Positions 25,187-34,376 of a stretch of 64,000 nt of DNA are shown one piece after another. The stretch is from contig JAPOVV010000077.1 of the NCBI GenBank assembly GCA_026707945.1, forward strand, positions 124,001 to 188,000. The letters are read 5' to 3'. Under the pieces are notes generated by a model. It was not told the DNA's origin. It worked only from the letters and a program-made list of their open reading frames with translations, and ran no database searches. This DNA is from Gammaproteobacteria bacterium (GTDB lineage: Bacteria > Pseudomonadota > Gammaproteobacteria > Pseudomonadales > Azotimanducaceae). Made by a program: the position numbers and the translations under genes. Each line of letters starts with the position of its first letter. The stretch's first letter is position 1.

Positions 25187-26332
25187 TTAGTATCCCTGCA
25201 ATTCCCCGTAACGATTACGATGAAAGTACATATCACCGAACGTCTGTTCCGCGACTGCGGCGCGTTTGAGATAAAACCCAATATCAAACTCATCGGTCAT
25301 GCCAATCCCACCGTGCATCTGAATTCCTTCGCGCGAAACTGTGTGGAACATCTCCCCCACTTTCGACTTAGCAAGGCTTGCGAGAATAGCGATCTCTGAC
25401 GGTGATCGACCTTCATCAAGCGCGGTTAACGCCTCCAAGACAACCGATTTAGAGAGTTCCACCTCGCAAAACATATTGGCCGCACGGTGTTTTAGAGCTT
25501 GGAATGAACCGATAGGCACGCCAAACTGCTCACGTTCTTTTAAATACGCGATCGTACGGTCAAAGCACTCCTGAGCACTTCCTAGCATTTCTGCCGACAG
25601 ACCGATGCGCGCTATATCAAGCGCCGCATCAAGTACATCCGCGCCCTGACCCGTTTCACAGATCACCGCGTCTGCGTTCACGCTAACGTTGGAAAGTTCG
25701 ATATTTGCAGCGTTCCGACTATCGACCATCTTGGTACGGGTCACGCTGACACCATCCGCGTCTCGATCTACTAGTACTAAAGTCAACCCATCCCGATCAC
25801 CAGCCTCTCCAGCCGAGCGTGCGACCACGATGAGTTTGTCCGCGACATGACCGTCAAGTACAAACGTCTTGTTCCCATTCAAGACGACGCCGTCACCCGA
25901 ACCCTCGGCAGTTGTCGCAACACCATAAGGGTTATGACGATGGGACTCTTCCAGCGCAAGCGCGAGTAGTAGGTCACCGCTCGCAACTTTCGTTAGTAGT
26001 TCCCGCTTCTGCGCATCATTGCCACCAAGATTAAGGATCGTGCCTCCCACCCAAACGCTCGCAAACAATGGGGAGGCGGCAAGATGACGACCAAGTTCCT
26101 CTGTCACGACGCCCAGCCCCTTGTAGCCAAATCCTAAGCCGCCAACCTCCTCTGGGAACGGGATTCCCGCCCAGCCAAGTTGGCTCATCGATTGCCACGT
26201 ATCCCGATCGAAGCCATCCGCACTCTCCTCGTCACGAAGTTTTCGCAACTGGCTGATTGGGGTGTTGTCCGTGCAGAACTCCTTTGCAGTGTCCTTCAGG
26301 ATGTTCTGGTCTTCATTGAGAATCATTGGCAT
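25187..26332 (-). CDS. Acyl-CoA dehydrogenase family protein (FadE/ChsE-like branch)
   Basis: A 381-residue flavoprotein of the acyl-CoA dehydrogenase fold: N-terminal helical domain (1-115, with GWAGIPFPEEVGGLGFG), beta domain, and C-terminal helices (REQFGVPIGSFQALKHRAA, EGIQMHGGIGMTDEFDI). The usual catalytic YEGTSE segment near the C-terminus is replaced by AVAEQTFGD. That is the pattern in steroid side-chain-type and other divergent dehydrogenases, some of which work as alpha-beta heteromers where only one subunit carries the base. A partner subunit is not adjacent. Substrate unknown. Runs in the same direction as, and about 400 bp upstream of, pyk. Confidence 0.93.
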   Translation of the reverse strand: MPMILNEDQNILKDTAKEFCTDNTPISQLRKLRDEESADGFDRDTWQSMSQLGWAGIPFPEEVGGLGFGYKGLGVVTEELGRHLAASPLFASVWVGGTILNLGGNDAQKRELLTKVASGDLLLALALEESHRHNPYGVATTAEGSGDGVVLNGNKTFVLDGHVADKLIVVARSAGEAGDRDGLTLVLVDRDADGVSVTRTKMVDSRNAANIELSNVSVNADAVICETGQGADVLDAALDIARIGLSAEMLGSAQECFDRTIAYLKEREQFGVPIGSFQALKHRAANMFCEVELSKSVVLEALTALDEGRSPSEIAILASLAKSKVGEMFHTVSREGIQMHGGIGMTDEFDIGFYLKRAAVAEQTFGDMYFHRNRYGELQGY

Positions 26333-26409
26333 TGCGTGATTCCTTGCGGTACTTCGATTAGGGTCTAAAGCGCACGAATGAGTTACGATGCACCATGCGT
26401 CGGGTAGTC

Positions 26410-27147
26410 TCAGCTTGGCGTAGCAACGACAAGCGAGAGGTTGTCCATGTGTCTGCGTAGCTGCGCAAACCGCGACTTGCGGATTGTATTAACTAGCCAA
26501 TCCATCATTTCATTGGGTTCGTTGAATTCGATAAAAGCGAAATAGTTAATTGCCAGTTCAGAGTTCCCACGAATCTTCACGATAGGCGTTGCGAAGGCAA
26601 TATGGCCATTAAAAGGAGCAAGCGTCTCGCTGACGACTTCGACCAATTCGCGTTGGTTCGCCTCGGTTGTATCCGACAGCAAAAACACCACGGGCTTCTT
26701 GAACGATTGCATTAACTTAACGTGCCCTACAAACCGACCAAATTCCTCGAAGTTCTCTTCATCAAACCAGTCCTCGATTGCCGTATATGCAGGGTCTGTC
26801 ACAGCATTGACAAAGTTCGCTGTAAACGGAAACGACTCAACGGCGATGCGGTGCCATTGCTCACTTCTGTTACCGTCACTGCTAAGCCAAGAGCTACCTT
26901 CAAAAACTACCTCATAGTCGTAGTTTTCGAATGCTGATACTCGGCTGCGCTGGAATTGTTGATACCTTTCCGCTTGATGTTCAGCGCCAAAACGCTCCAA
27001 CGATAGCAGAACAAGCGGCTGTCTGCGACGTTCGGGGTCAAACGTCAGTTTAGAGAAACCCGTTCCTAAGTAGAACGTAACGAAACTGATAGCCCCAACG
27101 AGTACAACAACTACGAAGACGATGAATAAGCTGGCGGTACGACGCAT
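26410..27147 (-). CDS. Unknown membrane-anchored protein
   Basis: I do not recognise this 245-residue protein. It begins with a positively charged start and one strong hydrophobic segment (about 6-28: SLFIVFVVVVLVGAISFVTFYLG), so it is probably anchored in the inner membrane with a periplasmic body. The body has two stretches that look like ferredoxin-like alpha-beta units, each with a (L/F)xRFxxxHQ or FAFIEFNEPNEMMDW flavour. This suggests a dimeric alpha-beta-barrel-type (ABM/YCII-like) fold, offered only as an impression. It lies between an acyl-CoA dehydrogenase (77 bp) and a TonB-dependent receptor (102 bp), all on the minus strand. Confidence 0.65.
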   Translation of the reverse strand: MRRTASLFIVFVVVVLVGAISFVTFYLGTGFSKLTFDPERRRQPLVLLSLERFGAEHQAERYQQFQRSRVSAFENYDYEVVFEGSSWLSSDGNRSEQWHRIAVESFPFTANFVNAVTDPAYTAIEDWFDEENFEEFGRFVGHVKLMQSFKKPVVFLLSDTTEANQRELVEVVSETLAPFNGHIAFATPIVKIRGNSELAINYFAFIEFNEPNEMMDWLVNTIRKSRFAQLRRHMDNLSLVVATPS

Positions 27148-27249
27148 CGACCCGAGTCACCAAGACAATTCGATACGGCAGGAACGGCGATGGCTCACAA
27201 TCTACGCTTCCTATTTACAGGTCAGTCGACCAAGTCAAGTTCACGGAAC

Positions 27250-29397
27250 TTAGAACGACCTCTCGAGTTGTAGTCCAAATTCGCTGACGTCATTGCTAAG
27301 TATGCGCAGTAGGTAATCACCTGTATTCAGACGTGCATTGTCATAACGTTCATCAGTGACATTCCTGCCGTAGATGGATATCTGCCAATTTGCTGACGAT
27401 GGTTCATATCCGAAATGTACGTTAATCAAACCTCGACTGCCGATACGAGTTAGTCTTCCAGGATCGGAACTCGGCTCGCCCCACATCTCGTCGCGCCAGG
27501 AATAATCCAACCGAGCCGTCAATCTTCCCCCGCCTGACAGTTCACGATCCAATATCGGACTGATCGCGACTGTGAGTTCGGGAGTTAGAGGCGCAACCGG
27601 CTTTGTCGAGCCAATTCTCTCGACCGCAACGTCGAGATGTCCAACCGCCAACCGTAACGAAATCGAAGGAGTAACCTGCAACGTACTCTCCCACTCAATA
27701 CCTGATGTCAACTGATCGACGATCAGATTTTCTGTACTGAATCCGTCACCTGAGGTCGTGCTGACCTGATAAGGTAAATCAAAGTACTCCGTTCGAAATA
27801 CTGCGGCGCTCAACGCAAGATTGCGATGCGTTTGACCTTTGAAGCCAAATTCGTAGTTCAATGCCGTAATGTTTTCACCCGCGATGAAACAGTTTGGGTT
27901 CGCAAATAGACAATACGGACGCGCGGGAAATTGACCAGATTGGTACCCGCTTTGAGCGGTCACGTAGGCAGAAAGTCCTTCGCGAAAGCTGTATCTAGTC
28001 GTTAAATCCCAATTCACTTCAGACCACGATCGTTCGCCCGACACGAGTCCAGTGCCGACGTCGGTTGAAGCCTGTTTGCGGTCTTCCGTATTGCGCAGTC
28101 CAACACTTACCCGCAATCGTTCTGTGATTGACTTGCGGACATTTAAAAATATGGCGCGGCTGTCAACATACTGAGTTAGCTCAAACCGTCCTTTAAATCC
28201 AAGAAATACCGTCGGATCTTGAATATTGCCACCGTTCTCCTCGAACGCGAGAAATCCCGCAACGAAGTCATAGCCGCCGAGTTCTCCGGTTATCTGACCC
28301 TCGATGGATGTCTGATCGGCATCGCCGTTCTCCGGGAAACTAAGGAAGTCATCAAAAAGCGCATCATCGTCTAGTCCTGCTCGATAGCTTGATTCTCGTT
28401 TGCTAGCAATGAACTTGGCCGCTACTGCCTCTGATGGAAACCACTCTAACGTGATCGCGAGCCCTTGTGCGGTATTTGTGGTACGTGCCTGGTTTTGCTG
28501 TCCTGTGTTATTGTCGTATGGGTCTCTACTGACGTCGGAATTCCGATATCCGTTCTTATACAAAGCGCCAAAAGGCAATTCGTCGATGTGAGTTGTGTAC
28601 GGGTTCAATCCGTTGGTTCCATCGTTCGCGTCCACCGCGACCAGCATCGAAACCGCCGGATTGATCTCCCACGAGAACGTGAGTCGACCCGATATTTCAC
28701 GCATCTCACCAACGGAGATACCCAAGTCTGGAAGGTTTAGGAAATCGCCGACTCCACCGCGCTTTCGGATACCGGCTGAGAGTGTCAACGCAAACTTCTC
28801 CGTCATTTTGGTATCGATATGCAAACTAGTATCAAGTCGACCTCGGGTGCCGAAACGCGCATCGAAAGTCCGCGCCGGATTCGTACCTGGGGCGTGAGTG
28901 ACGATGTTGATCGCGCCGCCGATGGAATTACGACCATATAGCGTCCCTTGCGGACCTCGCAGAACCTCTACACGATCAATGTGCTTCAGATTCCAATGCT
29001 GGCCAACTTGCCGCCCAAGATAGACACCGTCAAGATATACGCTTACGCCAGGGTCAGTCGTGATCAAGTGATCTTGTAGCCCAATACCCCTGATGAAGGG
29101 GTTTGCTGAAGAAGTGTGTCCTGCCGAGAATGTGGTGACATTGAGGTTAGGAACAAATTTGCCGATGTCGACGAGATCTACGATGCCTTGATCCTCGATT
29201 ACTTCGCGCGCGAACACTGAGAGTGCAGCTGGAACGTCGTAGACGCCTTCCTCGCGACGCATCGCCGTGACGACGATTTCCTCGATCGAATCGACGCGTT
29301 CAGATGCCAAGGTTCGTTGCGTCACTCCGACGGCAATCGAAGTAACGCAAACTAGCAGACACCAGCTATAGCACGAAGTTGCCTTCGCGATTCGCAT
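27250..29397 (-). CDS. TonB-dependent outer-membrane receptor
   Basis: Start placed at the ATG at 29397, which begins a signal peptide (MRIAKATSCYSWCLLVCVTS...). The frame is open to 29526 but those codons overlap the upstream oxidoreductase gene. A TonB box EEIVVTAMRREE follows the signal, then the plug domain (PAALSVFAREVIEDQGI; RVEVLRGPQGTLYGRNSIGGAINIVTH) and a 22-strand barrel ending in the expected aromatic residue (LQLERSF). About 715 residues. The plug/barrel type is that of receptors for diverse organic substrates in marine bacteria, not clearly siderophore-specific. It lies 64 bp downstream of a molybdenum hydroxylase, so it may import that enzyme's substrate. Confidence 0.93.
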   Translation of the reverse strand: MRIAKATSCYSWCLLVCVTSIAVGVTQRTLASERVDSIEEIVVTAMRREEGVYDVPAALSVFAREVIEDQGIVDLVDIGKFVPNLNVTTFSAGHTSSANPFIRGIGLQDHLITTDPGVSVYLDGVYLGRQVGQHWNLKHIDRVEVLRGPQGTLYGRNSIGGAINIVTHAPGTNPARTFDARFGTRGRLDTSLHIDTKMTEKFALTLSAGIRKRGGVGDFLNLPDLGISVGEMREISGRLTFSWEINPAVSMLVAVDANDGTNGLNPYTTHIDELPFGALYKNGYRNSDVSRDPYDNNTGQQNQARTTNTAQGLAITLEWFPSEAVAAKFIASKRESSYRAGLDDDALFDDFLSFPENGDADQTSIEGQITGELGGYDFVAGFLAFEENGGNIQDPTVFLGFKGRFELTQYVDSRAIFLNVRKSITERLRVSVGLRNTEDRKQASTDVGTGLVSGERSWSEVNWDLTTRYSFREGLSAYVTAQSGYQSGQFPARPYCLFANPNCFIAGENITALNYEFGFKGQTHRNLALSAAVFRTEYFDLPYQVSTTSGDGFSTENLIVDQLTSGIEWESTLQVTPSISLRLAVGHLDVAVERIGSTKPVAPLTPELTVAISPILDRELSGGGRLTARLDYSWRDEMWGEPSSDPGRLTRIGSRGLINVHFGYEPSSANWQISIYGRNVTDERYDNARLNTGDYLLRILSNDVSEFGLQLERSF

Positions 29398-29461
29398 TCC
29401 ACTAACGCCAAACCGAACGCCCAGCGCACCGGTTAGCGCTCGCAACAAAAACGAAATCAGC

Positions 29462-31714
29462 TCACGCCAATGAGAAGCCTTCCTCACTAATCGGCATTGT
29501 CCGAGCTCGAAGACCAGTCGCTTCAAAGATCGCGTTATAAACCGCGGGAGCTAGCGGTGGAAATGCCGGCTCACCTAACCCCGTTGGGGCGTAGTCACTC
29601 TTCACGAAATGCACATCGATATCGGGTGCCGAGGGCATTCGAAGCATCGAGTACTTGTCGAAATTGTTTTGCTGAACGCGACCGTTCTCGAAGCTCACGG
29701 CTAGATTGAACATAGTCGATAAACCGTCTATTACTGAGCCTTGAACTTGATTTTCGGCGCCGCTCAAGTTGACGATCGGACCAACATCTGCAGCGACAGT
29801 GACCTTGTGTACTTTGACTTTCTTGTCATCACTCACACTCACGTCAGCAACTTCTGCAATGTGACCGGCGTGACTGTAATAAAACGCGACCCCCATACCG
29901 CGACCAGGTTCTAAATCACGTCCCCAACCGGCTTTTTCAGCAGCCAACTTCACGACGCCAGCTGCACGACCGGTGTGCATTCCGCGCGGACCCATCTGAC
30001 GTGGCTCACCCAGAACCTCTAAGAGCACGTCAAGGTGATCCCTTCCTGCAGTATGGGCTAATTCATGTAAAAAACTACCCACAACAAACGCAAACACGTT
30101 CGACCCGGGTGCACGCCAGGCAGCACAACGATTCTTCCACTCTAATGCGGTTTGCTCTACTCGCACATTCTCAAGAAGCCCGCCCGGGAAAACACTCGGC
30201 GAAATTCCACCACCGGACACGGGGCGGTTACCATCATTTGTGAACGTAATGAAACGGTCTCGCCAACCGGAGATCTTTCCGTTCTCATCCACGGAACCGT
30301 GCATCTGATGAAAACCACCAGCACGATACCAGTCATACGCCATATCATCTTCGCGCGTCCACTGCAATTTCACTGGTACACCGACACGCTTCGCAATCGC
30401 GGCGGCTTCGCACACAAAGTCGTTGTACAAGCGACGCCCGAAACCGCCACCACATCGTTTCTGATGAAGCGTCACGTTGGTAGGCTGTATGCCAACAATC
30501 TTCGCAGCACTCATGATTGCTGAACCAGGCGTTTGAGTCGGCGCCCACAGTTCAAGCTTGCCGTCTTTAAAAGACGCAGTACAGTTCTGTGGTTCAAGTT
30601 GCGCGTGACTCGCGAACGCGTAACGATAAAAACCACTTGCCTGCTTCACGCTGGTCTCAAACGCAGTATCTACATTCCCATTGTCTACGACTCGCGGACC
30701 CGACTCGTGTCGAAGTCTCTCTGCTTCATTCATCGCATGGGACCAACTGTCCGTTGACGCGTCAGTCTCCTCCCACTCTATCTTGAGCGCTCGTTTCGCT
30801 TTGATGGCTGCCCATGTACTGTCAGCGACGATGGCGACACCTGGCAAGAGCTCGCGAACACTGCCGTTGCCTTCCAAAACGAACGCATCATGGATTCCAG
30901 GCATCCCTTTGATTTCGTCTAGATTGGCCGACTTGACGTCACCGCCTATAGCGTCGCACTTCTGGAAAACCGCATATTTCATACCCGGTACTGTCTGATC
31001 AATACCGAACAAAGGCTCACCACGCACTAACCCGTCATTGTCAACGCCGGTCACCCGTTTGCCTAAGATGCGGAAATCCTTCGCGTCCTTTAACGTGACC
31101 GTATCTGCGTTCGGTACGTCGACAGCCGCGGCTTCGTTTGCCAGTTCAAGGTACATCGCGTGACGACCGCTCGACGCGTGAATTACCTGGCTGCTTTCCG
31201 TCGCTAGCGAGTCAACACTCACATTCCATCGTTTCGCGGCAGCCTCTACCAACATTGATCGTGCCGTCGCACCAGCGCGTCTCAATGCCATCCAATTCAT
31301 CGGAATTGCGGTCGAACCTCCCGCGAACTGCATCCCGTACGCGGCTTGGTCGATGCTTGATTGTTCAACCGTTACGTCTTCCCAATTAGCGTCAAGCTCT
31401 TCGGCAACGATCATCGGGAGAGACGTCTTTACGCCTTGACCAATTTCAGGATTCTTTGCGTACAAAACGATACCCGATTCGTCGATTTTGACGTACCCGT
31501 TAGGCTGAAAAGTGCTCGCGTTCTTACTCGCGAATGCCTTCGGCGCGCTAAACGAGAGCATGAGTCCGCCACCGACAGCACCAGTCATTTTCAAGAATTG
31601 ACGACGGTCGAGCTTTGTGATCCGAAGCGGTGCACCAACTTCATTCAGAATTTCACGACCTGACGTGATGGCCTCAACGATGTCATCGATATTGTCATAG
31701 TTGAGTGATGTCAT
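29462..31714 (-). CDS. Molybdopterin-binding large subunit of a xanthine-oxidase-family hydroxylase (IorB type)
   Basis: Hydroxylates N-heterocycles or aldehydes at a molybdenum centre. The 750 residues carry an internal twin-arginine signal (LDRRQFLKMTG near 36-46, then hydrophobic GGGLMLSFSAPKAFA), so the enzyme is exported folded. Moco-binding blocks include QKRCGGGFGRRL and AAWRAPGSN. The catalytic glutamate lies in GLGEPAFPPLAPAV near the C-terminus. The order fits isoquinoline-1-oxidoreductase beta-type subunits. Its ATG overlaps the stop of the small Fe-S subunit by 4 bp (ATGA). No XdhC-like maturation factor or cytochrome c subunit is visible nearby. Confidence 0.93.
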   Translation of the reverse strand: MTSLNYDNIDDIVEAITSGREILNEVGAPLRITKLDRRQFLKMTGAVGGGLMLSFSAPKAFASKNASTFQPNGYVKIDESGIVLYAKNPEIGQGVKTSLPMIVAEELDANWEDVTVEQSSIDQAAYGMQFAGGSTAIPMNWMALRRAGATARSMLVEAAAKRWNVSVDSLATESSQVIHASSGRHAMYLELANEAAAVDVPNADTVTLKDAKDFRILGKRVTGVDNDGLVRGEPLFGIDQTVPGMKYAVFQKCDAIGGDVKSANLDEIKGMPGIHDAFVLEGNGSVRELLPGVAIVADSTWAAIKAKRALKIEWEETDASTDSWSHAMNEAERLRHESGPRVVDNGNVDTAFETSVKQASGFYRYAFASHAQLEPQNCTASFKDGKLELWAPTQTPGSAIMSAAKIVGIQPTNVTLHQKRCGGGFGRRLYNDFVCEAAAIAKRVGVPVKLQWTREDDMAYDWYRAGGFHQMHGSVDENGKISGWRDRFITFTNDGNRPVSGGGISPSVFPGGLLENVRVEQTALEWKNRCAAWRAPGSNVFAFVVGSFLHELAHTAGRDHLDVLLEVLGEPRQMGPRGMHTGRAAGVVKLAAEKAGWGRDLEPGRGMGVAFYYSHAGHIAEVADVSVSDDKKVKVHKVTVAADVGPIVNLSGAENQVQGSVIDGLSTMFNLAVSFENGRVQQNNFDKYSMLRMPSAPDIDVHFVKSDYAPTGLGEPAFPPLAPAVYNAIFEATGLRARTMPISEEGFSLA

Positions 31715-32196
31715 CGCGCATCTCCCCCTGCTTCGGTTGCCAACTGAGTTGCAGCTGTCTTTATGGCTTCACGGATTCGAACGTAAGTGCCACATCGGCA
31801 TATATTCGTCGCCATTGCTTGATCTATTTCCTCGTCACTTGGATTGGGATTTTCGCGCAACAGCGCTTCCGCCGCCATGACTTGACCGCTTTGACAGTAG
31901 CCACATTGGGCAACATCTAAATCAACCCATGCTTTCTGCACGGCGTTGAGTTCACCGTTCAACCCTGCGAGACCTTCAATCGTGGTCACTTCCGCGTTTC
32001 CTACTGAAGCAACTGGGTAGGAGCACGACTTTACCGCGACGTTATCGACGAGAATCGTGCATGCGCCGCATTGGCTAATGCCGCAGCCATACTTCGTACC
32101 AACTAGATTCAGTTCGTCTCGAAGTACCCACAATAGAGGCGTTTGTGAATCAAGATCACCTAGATCTTTCGTTTCGCCATTGATTTTTATGTTCAC
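31711..32196 (-). CDS. [2Fe-2S] small subunit of a xanthine-oxidase-family hydroxylase (IorA type)
   Basis: A 161-residue electron-transfer subunit. The N-terminal plant-ferredoxin-like domain has YGCGISQCGACT plus a later cysteine in VKSCSYP. The C-terminal helical domain has CGYCQSG and NICRCGTY for the second cluster. Length and both cysteine sets match IorA/CoxS-type subunits. It is the first gene of the IorA-IorB unit and partner of the next gene downstream. It lacks a signal peptide, as is usual for subunits carried out with a Tat-bearing partner. Confidence 0.95.
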   Translation of the reverse strand: MNIKINGETKDLGDLDSQTPLLWVLRDELNLVGTKYGCGISQCGACTILVDNVAVKSCSYPVASVGNAEVTTIEGLAGLNGELNAVQKAWVDLDVAQCGYCQSGQVMAAEALLRENPNPSDEEIDQAMATNICRCGTYVRIREAIKTAATQLATEAGGDAR

Positions 32197-32427
32197 GGTT
32201 AAAACTGCTCCGAAAGGCGCTAATTGGTGATTGCGTCATATGTTACGCCTCGCAGCACTCGAAACTTTATTTTGAATATGGATCGCTGCGAGACATCCAG
32301 ATCAAGAACTCGCGAGACGTTAGATAGAGCGTGCGTTCTAGTGAGTTTCTCCGGGTCCCTCTTGCTCTATCGAGGCACCTCAGCCATCAGCTGTAGAGAT
32401 GCGTTGAGTAGCTCGGGTTAGTGTCAG

Positions 32428-33240
32428 CTATTCCGTCGTACGACCTGTATATACACGCAAACGGTGCAATAAACTCGAGACCGTCTGGTCGTCGATCCTA
32501 GTCGGATTCAGGGATGGCCACAGAGGCTCAAGGCTCGTGATCAGACGTTGAAGACGTCGAGAGATGAGCTGACCTTCGCCGTCTTTCAGAAAAACGGGTA
32601 ATTGTGCGTAAACACTAGCTACCTGGGTGAAACCCCAAGCGTCCTGATATTCGTGCACGTTGTTGATCGCACCATCGACAACGCCAATTTCGTATTCGAG
32701 CAATGCATTAGTCAGCAGATTCGATATCACCTGCATCACAATAGCGCGGGTTTCCCGCTCGGCAACGGCTTCGCACCTAACAATCGACGCAGTAAGCAAC
32801 TCGTAGCTAGCAATCACACCTCTCTCGTCCCGGACCGAAACAACGCGTGCGAGGTCTGATAGTTCGTCCGCAAATCCTTCGCAGCCTCGACTTTCAAACG
32901 CAGGAATGAGATCGGTATAGAGTTCCTCGCCCGGATGTTTCATGTGCGTTTCCGACATCTCTGGGAGGGATTGTTGATACAGCTCATAGCCAACCATGAG
33001 ATGACCCCGTAGCAACCCCAGCTGTGTTAGGTACGCCGCATCGTCCGTGATGAGAACAGCTTGCGAAGGCGTAACTGCGTTTGAACCGTCAACCTCATCT
33101 GTGGAGTCGACACCAAATTCCTCGGCTTCGCTAATTGCGAGAGTGAAGAAATGAATGACCGCCAGACAGCTCATGAACATAGACTGAAGGATTGCATTTC
33201 GAATCCATGACGCTTGTGAGGTAAGGCGTCGAAGGCTCAT
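32428..33240 (-). CDS. Unknown exported protein in the iron-transport locus
   Basis: The start at 33240 is chosen because AAGGA lies 8 nt upstream and a signal-like hydrophobic segment follows (SMFMSCLAVIHFFTLA); an in-frame codon at 33288 overlaps the FbpA gene. The mature part (about 230 residues) is helical. It contains HLMVGYELYQQ and ETHMKHPGEELYTDL, with several histidines, glutamates and tyrosines spaced along helices as in four-helix metal-binding proteins. It follows the FbpA-type gene by 38 bp on the same strand, so a role in iron handling is a fair inference. I cannot name the family. Confidence 0.7.
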   Translation of the reverse strand: MSLRRLTSQASWIRNAILQSMFMSCLAVIHFFTLAISEAEEFGVDSTDEVDGSNAVTPSQAVLITDDAAYLTQLGLLRGHLMVGYELYQQSLPEMSETHMKHPGEELYTDLIPAFESRGCEGFADELSDLARVVSVRDERGVIASYELLTASIVRCEAVAERETRAIVMQVISNLLTNALLEYEIGVVDGAINNVHEYQDAWGFTQVASVYAQLPVFLKDGEGQLISRRLQRLITSLEPLWPSLNPTRIDDQTVSSLLHRLRVYTGRTTE

Positions 33241-33278
33241 ATTGGGAGATCCTTGAATTGAGTAAGCCGGTGAAACAA

Positions 33279-34316
33279 TCAACGCCAACCGGCGAGATCG
33301 TAGAGTCGCACGGCAGCCGATTGATTTTCACCTAAGAGTTGCGCTTGGATTTGGTCTTCTTTGAATGTACCTAGCTCTTTTATCGCTCCCGTCGCTTCCC
33401 CAACAACCGGGTACTCGTTGTTTCCTTCGGCGAACAGTTTCTGTGCGAAATCACCTGTAAGGTACTCCAAGAACTGTACTGCGTTATCACGGTTGGGCGC
33501 GTGCTTGGTGACGCCCGCACCACTGATATTTACATGCGTACCCCGATCACTTTGATTGGGGAACACGACCTGAATTGACTTGGCGATGTCGTGATCTTTC
33601 GCGTCATCGCTTGCGAGGAATCGCCCCAAGTAATACGTATTCGCGATCGTCAGAGTACATTCACCGTTCACAACCGCTGTGATATTGCTAGTGTCGTTGC
33701 CTTGCGGATTACGAGCAAAGTTGGAAACCACACCATTCGCCCACGTTTCCGCTTCATCGGGACCGTGAGCTTCGAGCAGAGAAGCCATTAAGGAAAGGTT
33801 GTAGATATTTGACGACGAACGCATGCAGATCAATCCCTGGAGTTTTGCATTCGAGAGGTCTTCGTACCGACCTATTTGGATAGGCAATGCCTCGTCCTTT
33901 CGAAACACGATAACCCTGGCGCGCTTGGACAATCCGAACCAGTGCCCATCTGACTCGCGAAGATTCGCCGGTACGCGGGTCTCCAGCACCTCAGACTCAA
34001 TCGGCTGGAATACACCACGCTGTTGTGCTCGCCAAAGCCTTCCTGCATCTACGGTAATGAGAAGATCTGCAGGAGTGAATTCGCCTTCATTGACGATCCG
34101 CTCAATCAATGCATCGCTGCCACCCTCGATGAGATTAACGGTAATGCCAGTTTGCTCGGTAAATGTCTCGTACAACGCGAGGTCTGTGTCGTAGTGCCTC
34201 GCCGAATAGACGTTTACTTCCTTCGCGAATACTGTAGCAGATGCAACAAATCCAAACAGGAATACAAATATCCAAACCCCAAAACGATGTATTCGTGAAC
34301 CTTCGAGATTAATCAG
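33279..34316 (-). CDS. Iron(III) ABC transporter substrate-binding protein, FbpA/FutA type
   Basis: Periplasmic iron-binding protein. The mature start KEVNVYSARHYDTDLALYETF is diagnostic and lies upstream of the first conventional start codon (TTG at 34175), so the gene must begin further back. Reading upstream gives a good signal peptide (GVWIFVFLFGFVASATVFA). The frame is closed by a TAA about 34355 and contains no ATG, GTG or TTG before the signal. CTG at 34316 (6 nt after AAAGGAAG) or ATT at 34313 are the only sensible starts. The paired iron-ligand tyrosines NTYYLGRF are present. About 345 residues. A likely Fur box lies ~42 bp upstream. Confidence 0.9.
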   Translation of the reverse strand: MINLEGSRIHRFGVWIFVFLFGFVASATVFAKEVNVYSARHYDTDLALYETFTEQTGITVNLIEGGSDALIERIVNEGEFTPADLLITVDAGRLWRAQQRGVFQPIESEVLETRVPANLRESDGHWFGLSKRARVIVFRKDEALPIQIGRYEDLSNAKLQGLICMRSSSNIYNLSLMASLLEAHGPDEAETWANGVVSNFARNPQGNDTSNITAVVNGECTLTIANTYYLGRFLASDDAKDHDIAKSIQVVFPNQSDRGTHVNISGAGVTKHAPNRDNAVQFLEYLTGDFAQKLFAEGNNEYPVVGEATGAIKELGTFKEDQIQAQLLGENQSAAVRLYDLAGWR

Positions 34317-34357
34317 ACCAAGCTTCCTTTGCGTTCTACGATAATCAGATTGTTAAT

Positions 34358-34376
34358 TTTAATGAGACTCATTATC
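34358..34376. promoter_or_regulatory. Putative Fur box upstream of the FbpA-type gene
   Basis: TTTAATGAGACTCATTATC matches the classical 19-bp Fur consensus GATAATGATAATCATTATC at 15 positions and holds a perfect 7-1-7 palindrome (TAATGAG-A-CTCATTA). It overlaps the last codons and stop of the ATPase gene and sits about 42 bp before the proposed FbpA start, so it could repress fbpA expression when iron is plentiful. Confidence 0.6.

Noticed and set aside
29398-29526. N-terminal extension of the TonB-dependent receptor
   Set aside because: Codons before 29397 overlap the upstream oxidoreductase gene and would place the signal peptide internally.
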